Origin: Pseudomonas sp. B21-040
GTDB taxonomy: Bacteria > Pseudomonadota > Gammaproteobacteria > Pseudomonadales > Pseudomonadaceae
Direction of reading: 5' to 3'
DNA: 64,000 bases
Assembly: GCF_024748695.1 (NCBI RefSeq)
Contig: NZ_CP087176.1
Location: 2,349,501-2,413,500 of the forward strand
Shown: one piece after another, positions 35,924 through 44,191 of the stretch
Position numbering within the stretch: the first letter of the stretch is position 1
Layout of the letters: each line of letters begins with the position of its first letter
Program-made: the position numbers and the translations under genes
The notes under the pieces: model-generated
What the model was told of the DNA's origin: nothing
The model's database searches: none
What the model saw: only the letters and a program-made list of their open reading frames with translations

Positions 35924-37081
35924 TCAGGCGGTGTGTCCACCCAGCGTTTCGGCAATCCAGTCAGCGATGTAGTGACCCGCGTTGATGCTGTTATCGAAGC
36001 TGGAATGCTGCACGCCACCTTCGCGTTCGGTGAAGATCTTCAGCTCTCGTTTAGGGCTGTTGATCAGTTGCTCATAAGTACGCTGTGCCCACTTCAGTGG
36101 TATCTGCGAGTCCTTCTCGCCATGGGTCACCAGGAACGGCACCTTTATGCGATCGAGTACACCATCCAGATGCACGTTTTCGGCGATGGCCATGAATTCA
36201 TCCATATCTTTTGCACCCCACACCCAGCACACGTGCGCCCAATAGTGCGGTACAGGGAAGCTGCCTTCTTTTTCTAGGCGACGTTTTTGCACATCGCGCC
36301 AGTCATGGTTTGCGCCCCACACCACGCCGCAGGCAAACCGTGGTTCAAACGCCACCGCACGCGGGCAGTAATAGCCTCCGAGAGAGACGCCTTCCAGGCC
36401 AATACGTTTGGCATCCACGTCGCTTCGGGTTTCCAGCCAGTCGACCACGCGGCTAGCCCAATGCTCGCTGTCGAAACGGGCAATCAGGTTATGCAGGCGC
36501 AGGGCTTCACCTGTTCCAGGCTGGTCGATGATCAACGATGAAATACCGCGTTTCGCCAACCAGGCCGGCAGGCCGACGCGGTATTTCATTTCTTTGGTTG
36601 AATCCAGTCCGTTGACCTGCACCAGAATCGGAGCCGGACCGGTCACGCCTTCGGCACGCACCAGCAGGCCGGAAATATGTTTGCCCTCGTAGGGGATTTC
36701 AACGCGTTCGCAGTTCTCGCGTGACAACTCGATACCGCGTTTGAAGGTCTGCAAAAAGCGTTGGTACAACTCAGTCCGGCCCGGCGCGCCATGGGCCTGC
36801 AAACGTTCGCAAGTGAGGTAATAAGTGGCGGCGCGGTTGTACTTTTCGCCTGCGGACAGCAGCCGGCCATTACCTTCATCTTCCTCAGCCAGGCCACATA
36901 GTTTGTCAGCCATCTTCGCCCAGGTTTCGCGGAACGCTTTGGTTCCCGCGGCGTCGGGCTGCTGCGCGGCTTCCTGTAATGGCGCGCACATCTCTTCGAT
37001 TTCGCCCATGCGGGCGCCCATCTCTATGGCCAAGTCGACAGAAAGATTCCACACATAATTGGTTGGAAAGTAACGGAACAT
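35924..37081 (-). CDS. Alpha/beta hydrolase, C-C bond hydrolase-like
   Basis: The 385-residue protein starts MFRYFPTNYVWNLSVDLAIE. An N-terminal helical domain precedes an alpha/beta core with nucleophile S233 (LEGVSLGGYY), D324 (GEKDSQIP) and H359 (GVQHSSFD), and a helical cap. The layout matches 2,6-dihydroxypseudooxynicotine hydrolase and related enzymes that break a C-C bond next to a ketone. An upstream extension to 37582 was rejected because it overlaps the LysR gene. It lies 59 bp after LysR 2 on the same strand and is probably co-expressed with it. Confidence 0.85.
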   Translation of the reverse strand: MFRYFPTNYVWNLSVDLAIEMGARMGEIEEMCAPLQEAAQQPDAAGTKAFRETWAKMADKLCGLAEEDEGNGRLLSAGEKYNRAATYYLTCERLQAHGAPGRTELYQRFLQTFKRGIELSRENCERVEIPYEGKHISGLLVRAEGVTGPAPILVQVNGLDSTKEMKYRVGLPAWLAKRGISSLIIDQPGTGEALRLHNLIARFDSEHWASRVVDWLETRSDVDAKRIGLEGVSLGGYYCPRAVAFEPRFACGVVWGANHDWRDVQKRRLEKEGSFPVPHYWAHVCWVWGAKDMDEFMAIAENVHLDGVLDRIKVPFLVTHGEKDSQIPLKWAQRTYEQLINSPKRELKIFTEREGGVQHSSFDNSINAGHYIADWIAETLGGHTA

Positions 37082-37140
37082 GATGGTTGTTGTCCTTGTG
37101 ATTGTCTTGACGTTCACAAGGCACGTTAAGGACGCTCCGA

Positions 37141-38103
37141 CTATTTGGCCAATCGTGCCTCGGGATGGGAGGTATCGCGACCGGCGATAGAAGGGTTTTC
37201 CAGGTGCTGGATAAATTCGCTGATGCGTTCGCGCAGCCAGCGGTGCATCGGGTCGCCTTCGACACTGCGGTGCCAGAGCATGACCTCGCGCATGACAGGG
37301 ATCTTCACCGGTGGATTGAGGATGCGCAGCGGCAGGTGCTGGGCGTATAGCCGTGCCAGACGCTGGTGCATGGTGGCGATGCGCTGGGTGCCTACCACCA
37401 GCTGCGGCAGGGTGTTGAAGTCGTTGGTAATGACTTCGAGACGGCGGTTGAAACCGTACTGGTTCATGAACCACTCTTCGATGCTCAAGTGCCGGCTGCG
37501 ACCAAAACCGACGGAAACATGGCCCATGTCCATGTACTGCTCCAGGGTCAGGCTGTCGCCGACCTGGGTATTGCCGTCCCACACCACGCAGACGTGTTCC
37601 TCTTCGAACAGCAGCTTGTGGGGGTGGCCGTCGATGATGTAGCGCTCGGGCACGATCATCAGGTCAACCTCACCGCGAATCAGCAACTCACCGGAATTGT
37701 CGCTGGGGCCGAGCATCTCGAAGGTGATGTTGGGCGCTTCCTGGTGGATCTTTTGTATGACCTGGGCAAACAGCACGCTGATCAGGTAATCCGAGGTCAC
37801 CAGGCGGAAGTGACGTTTGCTGGTGGTGGGGTCGAACACGGGCTTGGCGGTGATCGATGACTTGATCGTCAACAGCACCTCGCGGATGGGCGTGGCGAGC
37901 TCCCTGGCATAGGGCGTGAGCTGCATTTTTCGGCCGACCTGCACCAGCAGTTCGTCTTCGAAATAGGTACGCAGGCGTCCCAATACACCGCTGGTGGCAG
38001 ACTGCGTCATGTGCAGGCGTTCGGCGGCGCGGGTGATGTTCTGTTCTTCGAGCAGCACATCGAGTGCGACCAACAGGTTCAAATCCAGGTGGTTAAAACG
38101 CAT
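37141..38103 (-). CDS. LysR-family regulator 2
   Basis: The 320-residue protein begins MRFNHLDLNLLVALDVLLEE, with helix-turn-helix NITRAAERLHMTQSATSGVL and a NodD-like effector domain. It is divergent from the extradiol operon. A palindrome of the shared operator family lies 20 bp before its own start and a full copy lies upstream of the extradiol gene. It is thus the best candidate for the regulator of the 43-bp operators, including itself. Confidence 0.93.
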   Translation of the reverse strand: MRFNHLDLNLLVALDVLLEEQNITRAAERLHMTQSATSGVLGRLRTYFEDELLVQVGRKMQLTPYARELATPIREVLLTIKSSITAKPVFDPTTSKRHFRLVTSDYLISVLFAQVIQKIHQEAPNITFEMLGPSDNSGELLIRGEVDLMIVPERYIIDGHPHKLLFEEEHVCVVWDGNTQVGDSLTLEQYMDMGHVSVGFGRSRHLSIEEWFMNQYGFNRRLEVITNDFNTLPQLVVGTQRIATMHQRLARLYAQHLPLRILNPPVKIPVMREVMLWHRSVEGDPMHRWLRERISEFIQHLENPSIAGRDTSHPEARLAK

Positions 38104-38122
38104 CAGGCATGTCCGTTTTTTG

Positions 38123-38139
38123 TATTTATTTTGGCGATA
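38123..38139. promoter_or_regulatory. Operator half, copy D, beside LysR 2
   Basis: TATTTATTTTGGCGATA, followed by CATTCG, matches the first 22 bp of copy C at most positions (TTTGGCGATACAT is shared). It lies 20-36 bp upstream of the LysR start, a position suited to autoregulation. Confidence 0.5.
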
Positions 38140-38221
38140 CATTCGGATGAATACATCAGCGCGTCAACCTCCCGCTGTTTCTTTTCCTCTCCCCAAAAAC
38201 CTGCGCCCCCAGATTTTCTGG

Positions 38222-38264
38222 TATCGCGTTTTCTGATAGGTCGCATCCCGACACACGATTAGTC
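38222..38264 (+). promoter_or_regulatory. 43-bp LysR-type operator, copy B (extradiol operon)
   Basis: It begins TATCGCGTTTTCTGATA, has CATCCC at offset 23 and ends CGATTAGTC. It ends 137 bp before the extradiol gene, the same spacing as copy A to the chemoreceptor. Confidence 0.75.
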
Positions 38265-38401
38265 AGTTGCCAAACCGCCCGGCAATCTTCGTGGCAGTCG
38301 GCGCCCTTGCCGACACCACCACCGGACGCCTTGCATCACTGACGGGCCTATCGAGCCTGCGGCAGCTTCGTCCGGATACTAATTTCAATGGAGTGGTAGC
38401 C

Positions 38402-39343
38402 ATGAACATCCTTGGCCTTGATGCCCTAATCTTTGGCGTCGATGACATCCAAGCCTGTACCGATTGCCTGCGTGACTACGGCCTGGCCCCTGTCGCTGTC
38501 GACAGCAACGGCGGGCGTTTCGAAGCACTGGACGGTACCGCCGTGATCATTCGACGGTCGGACGATCCCGACTTGCCGGCGGCCATTGGTCCAGCGCCGT
38601 CGATTCGCGAAACCGTTTATGGCGTCGCCAGCGCTGCCGACCTCGATGCCATCGAAGATGAACTGGCGCGAGATCGCCAGGTCACCCGTGACGGCAACGG
38701 CGTGTTGCACAGTGTCGACGACATGGGTTTTGCGATTGCTTTCCAGGTCACTGTCCGCAAGGCGTATAGCGCTCCGGACGACCTGACCAACGCCGCCGGC
38801 CATGCGCCACAGCGTCCGCTTAATCAACCAGGTATCACCCTCGAAATGAATGCCACCCCGCGCACCTTGTCGCACGTGGTGTATTTCGTCCCCGACGCGG
38901 CCAAGGCCGAAGCTTTCTATGCCGAACGCCTGGGCTTCAGAACCACAGACACCTTTATCGGCGCCGGGCCGTTCATGCGCCCGGCGGGTTCCGATGATCA
39001 CCATTGCCTGTTCATGATCCAGACTCCACCGCACATGAAGGGCTGCGAACACTTCACCTTCCACATGGGCAGCGGCACCGAAGTGTTGTTGGCCGGTACG
39101 CGCTTCGAGCAAAAAGGCTGGACCAGTTTCTGGGGCCCTGGCCGCCACCTCTTTGGCTCCAACTGGTTCTGGTATTTCAACAGTCCGCTGGGCTGCCACA
39201 TCGAATACGACGCCGACATGGACAAGCACGATGACGCCTGGGAGGCGCGCCGTGCGCCACTGTCGGCGGATAACTCGCAGCTGTTCCTGTTCAACTCGAA
39301 AGAAAAATGGGCACCGGGCGGCCCGCCACCCAAGCACGGCTGA
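38402..39343 (+). CDS. Two-domain VOC protein, type I extradiol dioxygenase-like
   Basis: The 313-residue protein has two vicinal-oxygen-chelate domains. Candidate iron ligands H158 (LSHVVYF), H217 (CEHFTFHM) and E268 (CHIEYDAD) have nearly the spacing of H146/H210/E260 in BphC-type extradiol dioxygenases. The start MNILGLDALIFGVDDIQACT follows GGAG; an upstream in-frame start at 38267 would run through the promoter region. It probably cleaves a catechol-type ring next to the hydroxyls. It leads the plus-strand operon with the Rieske ferredoxin gene 15 bp downstream. Confidence 0.85.
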   Translation: MNILGLDALIFGVDDIQACTDCLRDYGLAPVAVDSNGGRFEALDGTAVIIRRSDDPDLPAAIGPAPSIRETVYGVASAADLDAIEDELARDRQVTRDGNGVLHSVDDMGFAIAFQVTVRKAYSAPDDLTNAAGHAPQRPLNQPGITLEMNATPRTLSHVVYFVPDAAKAEAFYAERLGFRTTDTFIGAGPFMRPAGSDDHHCLFMIQTPPHMKGCEHFTFHMGSGTEVLLAGTRFEQKGWTSFWGPGRHLFGSNWFWYFNSPLGCHIEYDADMDKHDDAWEARRAPLSADNSQLFLFNSKEKWAPGGPPPKHG

Positions 39344-39358
39344 GTGCGGGTGTTGACC

Positions 39359-39769
39359 ATGAGCCACAGCGATTTTTTTCTGTGCCGGATGGACGAGTTG
39401 GCAGAAGGGCAGGCGCGCGGTTTCGACCCGTTGCAGCGTGGCAAGGACAGTATTTTTGCCTTGGTGCACGAGGGGCAAGTGCGGATTTATCGCAACAGCT
39501 GCCCACATCTGGACGTGCGCCTGGAGTACCGAAAGGACCGGTTTTTGTCGGCCGACGGCCAGTTGATTGTCTGTTACGCCCACGGTGCGCAGTTTCTCCC
39601 GAGCACTGGCGAATGTGTCTACGGCCCGTGTCTGGGCCAGCGTCTGGACGCGTTGCCATGGCGTCTGGAGGAGGGCTGGCTGGTGCTGGAAATGCCTGGA
39701 TCTACCGCGTTGTCGGGGTCGGTTGAGGTATCGCGTTTGGCGATACATCGCATCCCTACTCGCGATTAG
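39359..39769 (+). CDS. Rieske-type 2Fe-2S ferredoxin
   Basis: The 136-residue protein carries one Rieske centre: C48-x-H50 (NSCPHLD) and C72-x2-H75 (VCYAHGAQF). Stand-alone Rieske ferredoxins supply electrons to oxygenases, or regenerate Fe(II) in extradiol enzymes. No ring-hydroxylating alpha subunit lies in this operon, so its partner is uncertain: the extradiol enzyme before it or the VanA-like oxygenase. Its last codons contain operator copy C, so coding and regulation overlap. Confidence 0.88.
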   Translation: MSHSDFFLCRMDELAEGQARGFDPLQRGKDSIFALVHEGQVRIYRNSCPHLDVRLEYRKDRFLSADGQLIVCYAHGAQFLPSTGECVYGPCLGQRLDALPWRLEEGWLVLEMPGSTALSGSVEVSRLAIHRIPTRD

Positions 39770-39771
39770 TC
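39729..39771 (+). promoter_or_regulatory. 43-bp LysR-type operator, copy C (monooxygenase operon)
   Basis: It begins TATCGCGTTTGGCGATA, has CATCCC at offset 23 and ends CGATTAGTC. It lies almost wholly inside the 3' end of the ferredoxin gene and ends 85 bp before the FAD monooxygenase start, so the monooxygenase array likely has its own promoter. Confidence 0.75.
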
Positions 39772-39856
39772 AAATCCCTGCTTTGACCGGAAGCTGGACC
39801 TAACGACGCAGCGCCCGGCGCTGCATCGAATCACAAGAATAAAAAGTGAGTAAGCC

Positions 39857-40981
39857 ATGAGTGCAGTGAACAAAGTTCTGATCGTGGGTGGTGGGATTGG
39901 TGGCTTGTGTGCGGCCATCGCACTGCGGCGCAAGGGCATTGAGGTCGACCTGATCGAGCTCAAGTCAGAGTGGACGGTTTACGGTGTCGGCATCATCCAG
40001 CAGAGCAATGTGGTTCGCGAGATGGCCAAGCTGGGCGTGCTCGATGGTTATCTCGATGCCGCGTATGCCTTTGAAGACGTCGCCATCTATGGCCCGGCCG
40101 GTCAGCAACTGGCGCGCATCCCGGGTCAGCGTCTGGCAGGACCTGCCTATCCGGCGAACGTTGGCATCTCCCGTTTGGCGCTGCATAAAGTGCTCAGCGA
40201 AACCGCCCTCGAACTGGGCGCCAACGTACGCCTGGGGCTCAGTGTCGAATCCCTGAAGGACCTTGGCGACAGCGTTGAAGTGCTGTTCACCGATGGCAGC
40301 AGCGGCGGTTACGACCTGGTGGTGGGTGCCGATGGTTTGTTCTCAAAGGTTCGCGACCTGCTGCTTGGCGATACGTACACACCCAGGTTCACGGGCCAGG
40401 CTGTGTGGCGCTACAACTTCCCACGCGATCCGCACATCGATCACCTCGCCAACTACCAGAGCGCCGACGGCAATGCCGGGCTGGTGCCGTTGGCCGGTGA
40501 CCTGATGTACCTGTTCCTCACCTCCCACGAACCCACCAACCCCTGGATGGACCCGGCCACCCTGGCCGAGCAAATGCGTCAGCGCTTGCAAGGCTTTACC
40601 GGCCTGATCGGCGAACTGCGTGAACAAATCACCGACAGCAGCCAAGTGGTTTACAAGCCAATGGAAGTGGTTTTCGTCGACGAGCCTTGGTATCGCGGCC
40701 GCGTTCTGTTGATCGGGGATGCGGCCCATGCCACCACGCCGCACCTCGGGCAGGGGGCCGGCATGGCGATCGAAGATGCCATCGTGCTCAGTGAAGAACT
40801 GACCGGTGAAGGCAGTATTGAGCAACAGCTCAAGCGCTTCATGGACCGCCGTTTCGAGCGCTGCAAATACATCAGCGAAAGCTCGGTGTTGGCCGGCGAC
40901 AAAGAGATGCAGCACGACCGCGACTTCGACCGCATTGGCTTGGTCAAGCAGATGCTCGCTCGCACGGCCGAGCCTATCTGA
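39857..40981 (+). CDS. FAD-dependent aromatic monooxygenase
   Basis: The 374-residue protein has the class A flavoprotein motifs: VLIVGGGIGGLCAAIALRRK near the N-terminus, the DG stretch GYDLVVGADGLFSKVR, and GDAAHATTPHLGQGAGMAIE from about residue 287. Relatives hydroxylate salicylate or 6-hydroxynicotinate, often with loss of CO2. With the extradiol enzyme it would make the dihydroxy ring that is then cleaved. It starts a tightly packed plus-strand array. Confidence 0.92.
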   Translation: MSAVNKVLIVGGGIGGLCAAIALRRKGIEVDLIELKSEWTVYGVGIIQQSNVVREMAKLGVLDGYLDAAYAFEDVAIYGPAGQQLARIPGQRLAGPAYPANVGISRLALHKVLSETALELGANVRLGLSVESLKDLGDSVEVLFTDGSSGGYDLVVGADGLFSKVRDLLLGDTYTPRFTGQAVWRYNFPRDPHIDHLANYQSADGNAGLVPLAGDLMYLFLTSHEPTNPWMDPATLAEQMRQRLQGFTGLIGELREQITDSSQVVYKPMEVVFVDEPWYRGRVLLIGDAAHATTPHLGQGAGMAIEDAIVLSEELTGEGSIEQQLKRFMDRRFERCKYISESSVLAGDKEMQHDRDFDRIGLVKQMLARTAEPI

Positions 40982-41030
40982 TTCAACGCATCCACAGCAG
41001 TTACCACTATAAAAACAAGAGGTTAACGCG

Positions 41031-42728
41031 ATGGTCAATTCCACGACTGCGACGCTCGCGCGTCGCTCGGTCTGCACGTCTGCACCCTTTGGTTTCAGTT
41101 TGGCGGCGGCGTTGGTGCTGTGCAGCCAGGCTGCCCATGCCTTTCAAGTGGATACCGGCAATCCGGATTTCAGCCTGCGTTGGGATAACACGTTTAAGTA
41201 CAGCGCCGCATGGCGCGCCCAGAATCCCAGCAGCAAACTGACTGAAGGGCAGGTGTCACTCAACCAGGATGACGGTGATCGTGCCTTTAAAAAAGGCCTG
41301 ATCTCCAACCGCACGGACATCCTTTCCGAACTGGATATGTCCTTCAAAAACGTCGGCGCCCGCCTCAGTGGCGCCGCCTGGTACGACACCGAATATCAGC
41401 AAGATAACGACAACACTGATCCGGCACGCGCCAACGCCCGTTCCGTGGCCTATGACGAATTTACCGATGACACTCGCCACTTGCACGGCGGTGACGGCGA
41501 ATTGCTTGATGCATTCGTGTACTGGAACGGCGAGCTGGGTGATCACGCCACGTCAGTGCGTGCCGGTCGCCACGGGTTGATCTGGGGTGAGAGCCTGTTC
41601 TTCGGTGCCAACGGCATTGCCGGTGGCATGGGGCCGGTCGACGTGGTCAAAGCGCAGTCCGTCCCTAACACCCAGTTCAAGGAAATCACCCGTCCGGTCA
41701 ATCAGCTGTCGGGGACTTTTCAACTGACCGACGCCGTGTCGCTCGGCGCCTTCTACCAACTCGAATGGGAAGAGACGCGCCTGCCGGGTGCGGGCAGTTA
41801 TTTCTCCACCAGCGACACCATCGGCGAAGGCAACGAACGCTTGATCGTCGGGGCACCTTTTCCAGCATTCCTCGGTGGTAATGCCAACAGCCCGGCGGCG
41901 TTCTTCCATGGCAATGACAAGGAAGCGAAAAGCTCAGGGCAGGGTGGCCTGCAGTTGAAATACAGCGCGGAGACCGTCGAATACGGCCTTTACGCTATCC
42001 AGTACAACGACAAAACCCCCAAGCTGTATCTCAAACCTTCCGCGGGGGCGCCGAACTTCAGTACCGGACAAGTCGGTGAGTATTACTGGGTGTACCCGGA
42101 AGACATCCGCGCCCTGGGCGCCAGTTTTTCCACCACTGTGGATGAATACAGTTTCGCCGGTGAAGCCTCGATGCGCTGGAACATGCCGCTGGTTTCCAAC
42201 GGTCAAACCGTGTTGCCTGGCGTTGACGCTGATAACGATAACAACCCGCTTTATGCCGTCGGCCGTACCGCCCACATCAACCTCAACGTGCTGGCTTCGT
42301 TCGGGCCGAACTTCATTGCTAATGAGTCGGGACTCGTCGGTGAGGTGGCCTGGAACCGTCTGCTCAGCGTCACTAAAAACCGTGCAGCGCTTGACCCCAA
42401 TGCCACCGATGACGGTCTCGGTTTCAAGGTGGTTTACACCCCGACCTACCGCCAGTTTTTCTCGGGCGTCGATATCGGCATCCCGGTCGGCCTCAGCTAC
42501 TTCCCCCTGGGCAAATCCGCGGTGGTCAGCTCGTTCGGTCCGGACAACGGTGGCGATATGAACATCGGCATTACCGCCACCTACCTGGACCGCGTGACCG
42601 CGGGCCTGACTTACACACACTACTACGGCCCCGAGGACACCAACCTCAATGGCGCCAACCAGTTCAATTTCAAGCAATCGCTGAAAGACCGGGACTACTT
42701 GTCTTTCTCCGTCAAGACCACGTTTTAA
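41031..42728 (+). CDS. DUF1302 outer-membrane protein
   Basis: The 565-residue protein has a signal peptide ending near SQAAHA and a beta-rich mature part (FSLRWDNTFKYSAAWRAQNP, ending SLKDRDYLSFSVKTTF with a C-terminal Phe). DUF1302 proteins are predicted outer-membrane barrels. They regularly occur with DUF1329, a YCF48-like protein and an RND protein in clusters for hydrophobic compounds. Here all four are adjacent. Likely role: movement of a poorly soluble substrate or product across the outer membrane. Confidence 0.88.
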   Translation: MVNSTTATLARRSVCTSAPFGFSLAAALVLCSQAAHAFQVDTGNPDFSLRWDNTFKYSAAWRAQNPSSKLTEGQVSLNQDDGDRAFKKGLISNRTDILSELDMSFKNVGARLSGAAWYDTEYQQDNDNTDPARANARSVAYDEFTDDTRHLHGGDGELLDAFVYWNGELGDHATSVRAGRHGLIWGESLFFGANGIAGGMGPVDVVKAQSVPNTQFKEITRPVNQLSGTFQLTDAVSLGAFYQLEWEETRLPGAGSYFSTSDTIGEGNERLIVGAPFPAFLGGNANSPAAFFHGNDKEAKSSGQGGLQLKYSAETVEYGLYAIQYNDKTPKLYLKPSAGAPNFSTGQVGEYYWVYPEDIRALGASFSTTVDEYSFAGEASMRWNMPLVSNGQTVLPGVDADNDNNPLYAVGRTAHINLNVLASFGPNFIANESGLVGEVAWNRLLSVTKNRAALDPNATDDGLGFKVVYTPTYRQFFSGVDIGIPVGLSYFPLGKSAVVSSFGPDNGGDMNIGITATYLDRVTAGLTYTHYYGPEDTNLNGANQFNFKQSLKDRDYLSFSVKTTF

Positions 42729-42740
42729 GAGGACTTGCGC

Positions 42741-44129
42741 ATGACCCACAACAAAAAGACCGGAGCGTTCAAGCTCAAAGCCCTTTGCTTCGCGCTGCTG
42801 GGCAGCCTGGCCATTTGCAGTCAGATGAGCGTGGCAGCGACGGCTGAAGACGCGGCGAAACTCTCGAAAAGCCTGACGCCTTTCGGTGCTGAACGTGCCG
42901 GCAACGCTGACGGTTCCATTCCCGCCTGGGACGGTGGTTACACCAAGGTCGATCCCTCCTACAAGGAAGGCGGAAAACGCTCGGATCCGTTTGTCGCGGA
43001 CAAACCGTTGTTCAGCATCACCTCGAAAAATCTCGCGCAATACGCCGGCAAGCTCAGCGATGGCACCAAGGAAATGTTCAAGCGTTTCCCGGACACCTAC
43101 CGCATTGATGTTTACCCGACCCGGCGCACGGCCGCCGCACCGCAGTGGGTGTATGACAACACCCTGAAAAACGCTACCCGCGCCAAACTGGTCGACAGCA
43201 GCGCCGGTCCCGTACCGCAAGGCGCGTTTGGCGGCATCCCGTTCCCGGTGCCAAGCAATGGCGCCGAAGCCATGTGGAACCACGTACTGAACTGGCGCGG
43301 CACCTCGGTGGCGATGCACTTTCGTCACTACCTGATGACCGCCGATGGCAAACAGGTGATGACCACCGATGGCAAGGCCATTCAGGAAATGCCGTATTAC
43401 TACCAGGAAGGGTCGCCGGAGACGTTTGCCGGTGATTACTGGCTGTTCCGTCTGCTCAACGTCGGGCCACCGTTGCGCGCCGGCGAGCAGATCATGGGCC
43501 GCACCAACATCAATGGCGACCTGTCCCAGGCGCACGTTTACCTGACCGGTCAACGCCGGGTACGCAAGCTGCCGAATGCCTGCTGCGATACCCCGACACC
43601 CGCCACTGCCGGCGTGATGTCGTTCGACGAGTTGAGCGTATTCCAGGGCCGCATGGACCGCTTCGACTGGAAACTGGTGGGCAAGCAGGAGATGTACATC
43701 CCCTACAACACCAACAAGGTGCAAACCGCCAGCAAACCTGAGGACCTGTTCCTCGCACACCACATGAACCCCGATTACGTGCGTTGGGAACTGCACCGGG
43801 TCTGGGTCGTGGAGGCGGACTTGGCGCCGGGCAAACGTCACCAGTTGCCGAAGGGCCGTTACTACCTCGATGAAGACACCTGGCAAGCGATGCTGGGCGA
43901 CCGCTGGGACGCCAACGGCCAACTGGCCAAGACCCTGTGGTCGTTGCCGGCAGTCATGCCGGACCTGCCGGCTCAAGCGCAATTGTCCTCGGGCTTTTAT
44001 GACCTGACCTCAGGTGCCTGGTTTATCCAGAACGTCTACACCGGTTTGCCAGAGCAGTACGGCTTGGTGGATCGCTACAAGGCTTCGGAGTTTTCGCCTG
44101 CAGCGATGGCGGGTGCCGGGGTTCGTTGA
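42741..44129 (+). CDS. DUF1329 periplasmic/outer-membrane-associated protein
   Basis: The 462-residue protein begins MTHNKKTGAFKLKALCFALL with a signal peptide (cleavage near MSVAATA). It has DUF1329 features (KSLTPFGAERAGNADGSIPA, WDGGY, QRRVRKLPNACCDTPTPATA). The fold is LolA/LolB-like in related proteins, suggesting carriage of a lipid-like molecule. AGAGGA is 7 bp from ATG 42741, better placed than the in-frame TTG at 42735. An intrinsic terminator follows at once. Confidence 0.88.
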   Translation: MTHNKKTGAFKLKALCFALLGSLAICSQMSVAATAEDAAKLSKSLTPFGAERAGNADGSIPAWDGGYTKVDPSYKEGGKRSDPFVADKPLFSITSKNLAQYAGKLSDGTKEMFKRFPDTYRIDVYPTRRTAAAPQWVYDNTLKNATRAKLVDSSAGPVPQGAFGGIPFPVPSNGAEAMWNHVLNWRGTSVAMHFRHYLMTADGKQVMTTDGKAIQEMPYYYQEGSPETFAGDYWLFRLLNVGPPLRAGEQIMGRTNINGDLSQAHVYLTGQRRVRKLPNACCDTPTPATAGVMSFDELSVFQGRMDRFDWKLVGKQEMYIPYNTNKVQTASKPEDLFLAHHMNPDYVRWELHRVWVVEADLAPGKRHQLPKGRYYLDEDTWQAMLGDRWDANGQLAKTLWSLPAVMPDLPAQAQLSSGFYDLTSGAWFIQNVYTGLPEQYGLVDRYKASEFSPAAMAGAGVR

Positions 44130-44134
44130 GTCAG

Positions 44135-44170
44135 ACCGGATCGTGGTTTGCGGAGCGCGATCCGGTTTTT
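44135..44170 (+). terminator. Intrinsic terminator inside the transport array
   Basis: ACCGGATCG and CGATCCGGT pair perfectly over 9 bp around a 14-nt loop and are followed by TTTTT. It lies between the DUF1329 and YCF48-like genes, so downstream genes are expressed by read-through or from another promoter. Confidence 0.75.
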
Positions 44171-44191
44171 ACGGGTTTTTCGAGGTCGGTA

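Noticed and set aside
36274..37582. N-terminal extension of the alpha/beta hydrolase up to 37582
   Set aside because: It would overlap the LysR 2 gene; the start at 37081 has the family N-terminus.
41934..43982. 682-codon minus-strand open frame opposite DUF1302 and DUF1329
   Set aside because: It spans two well-supported plus-strand genes and reads as histidine- and arginine-rich shadow sequence.
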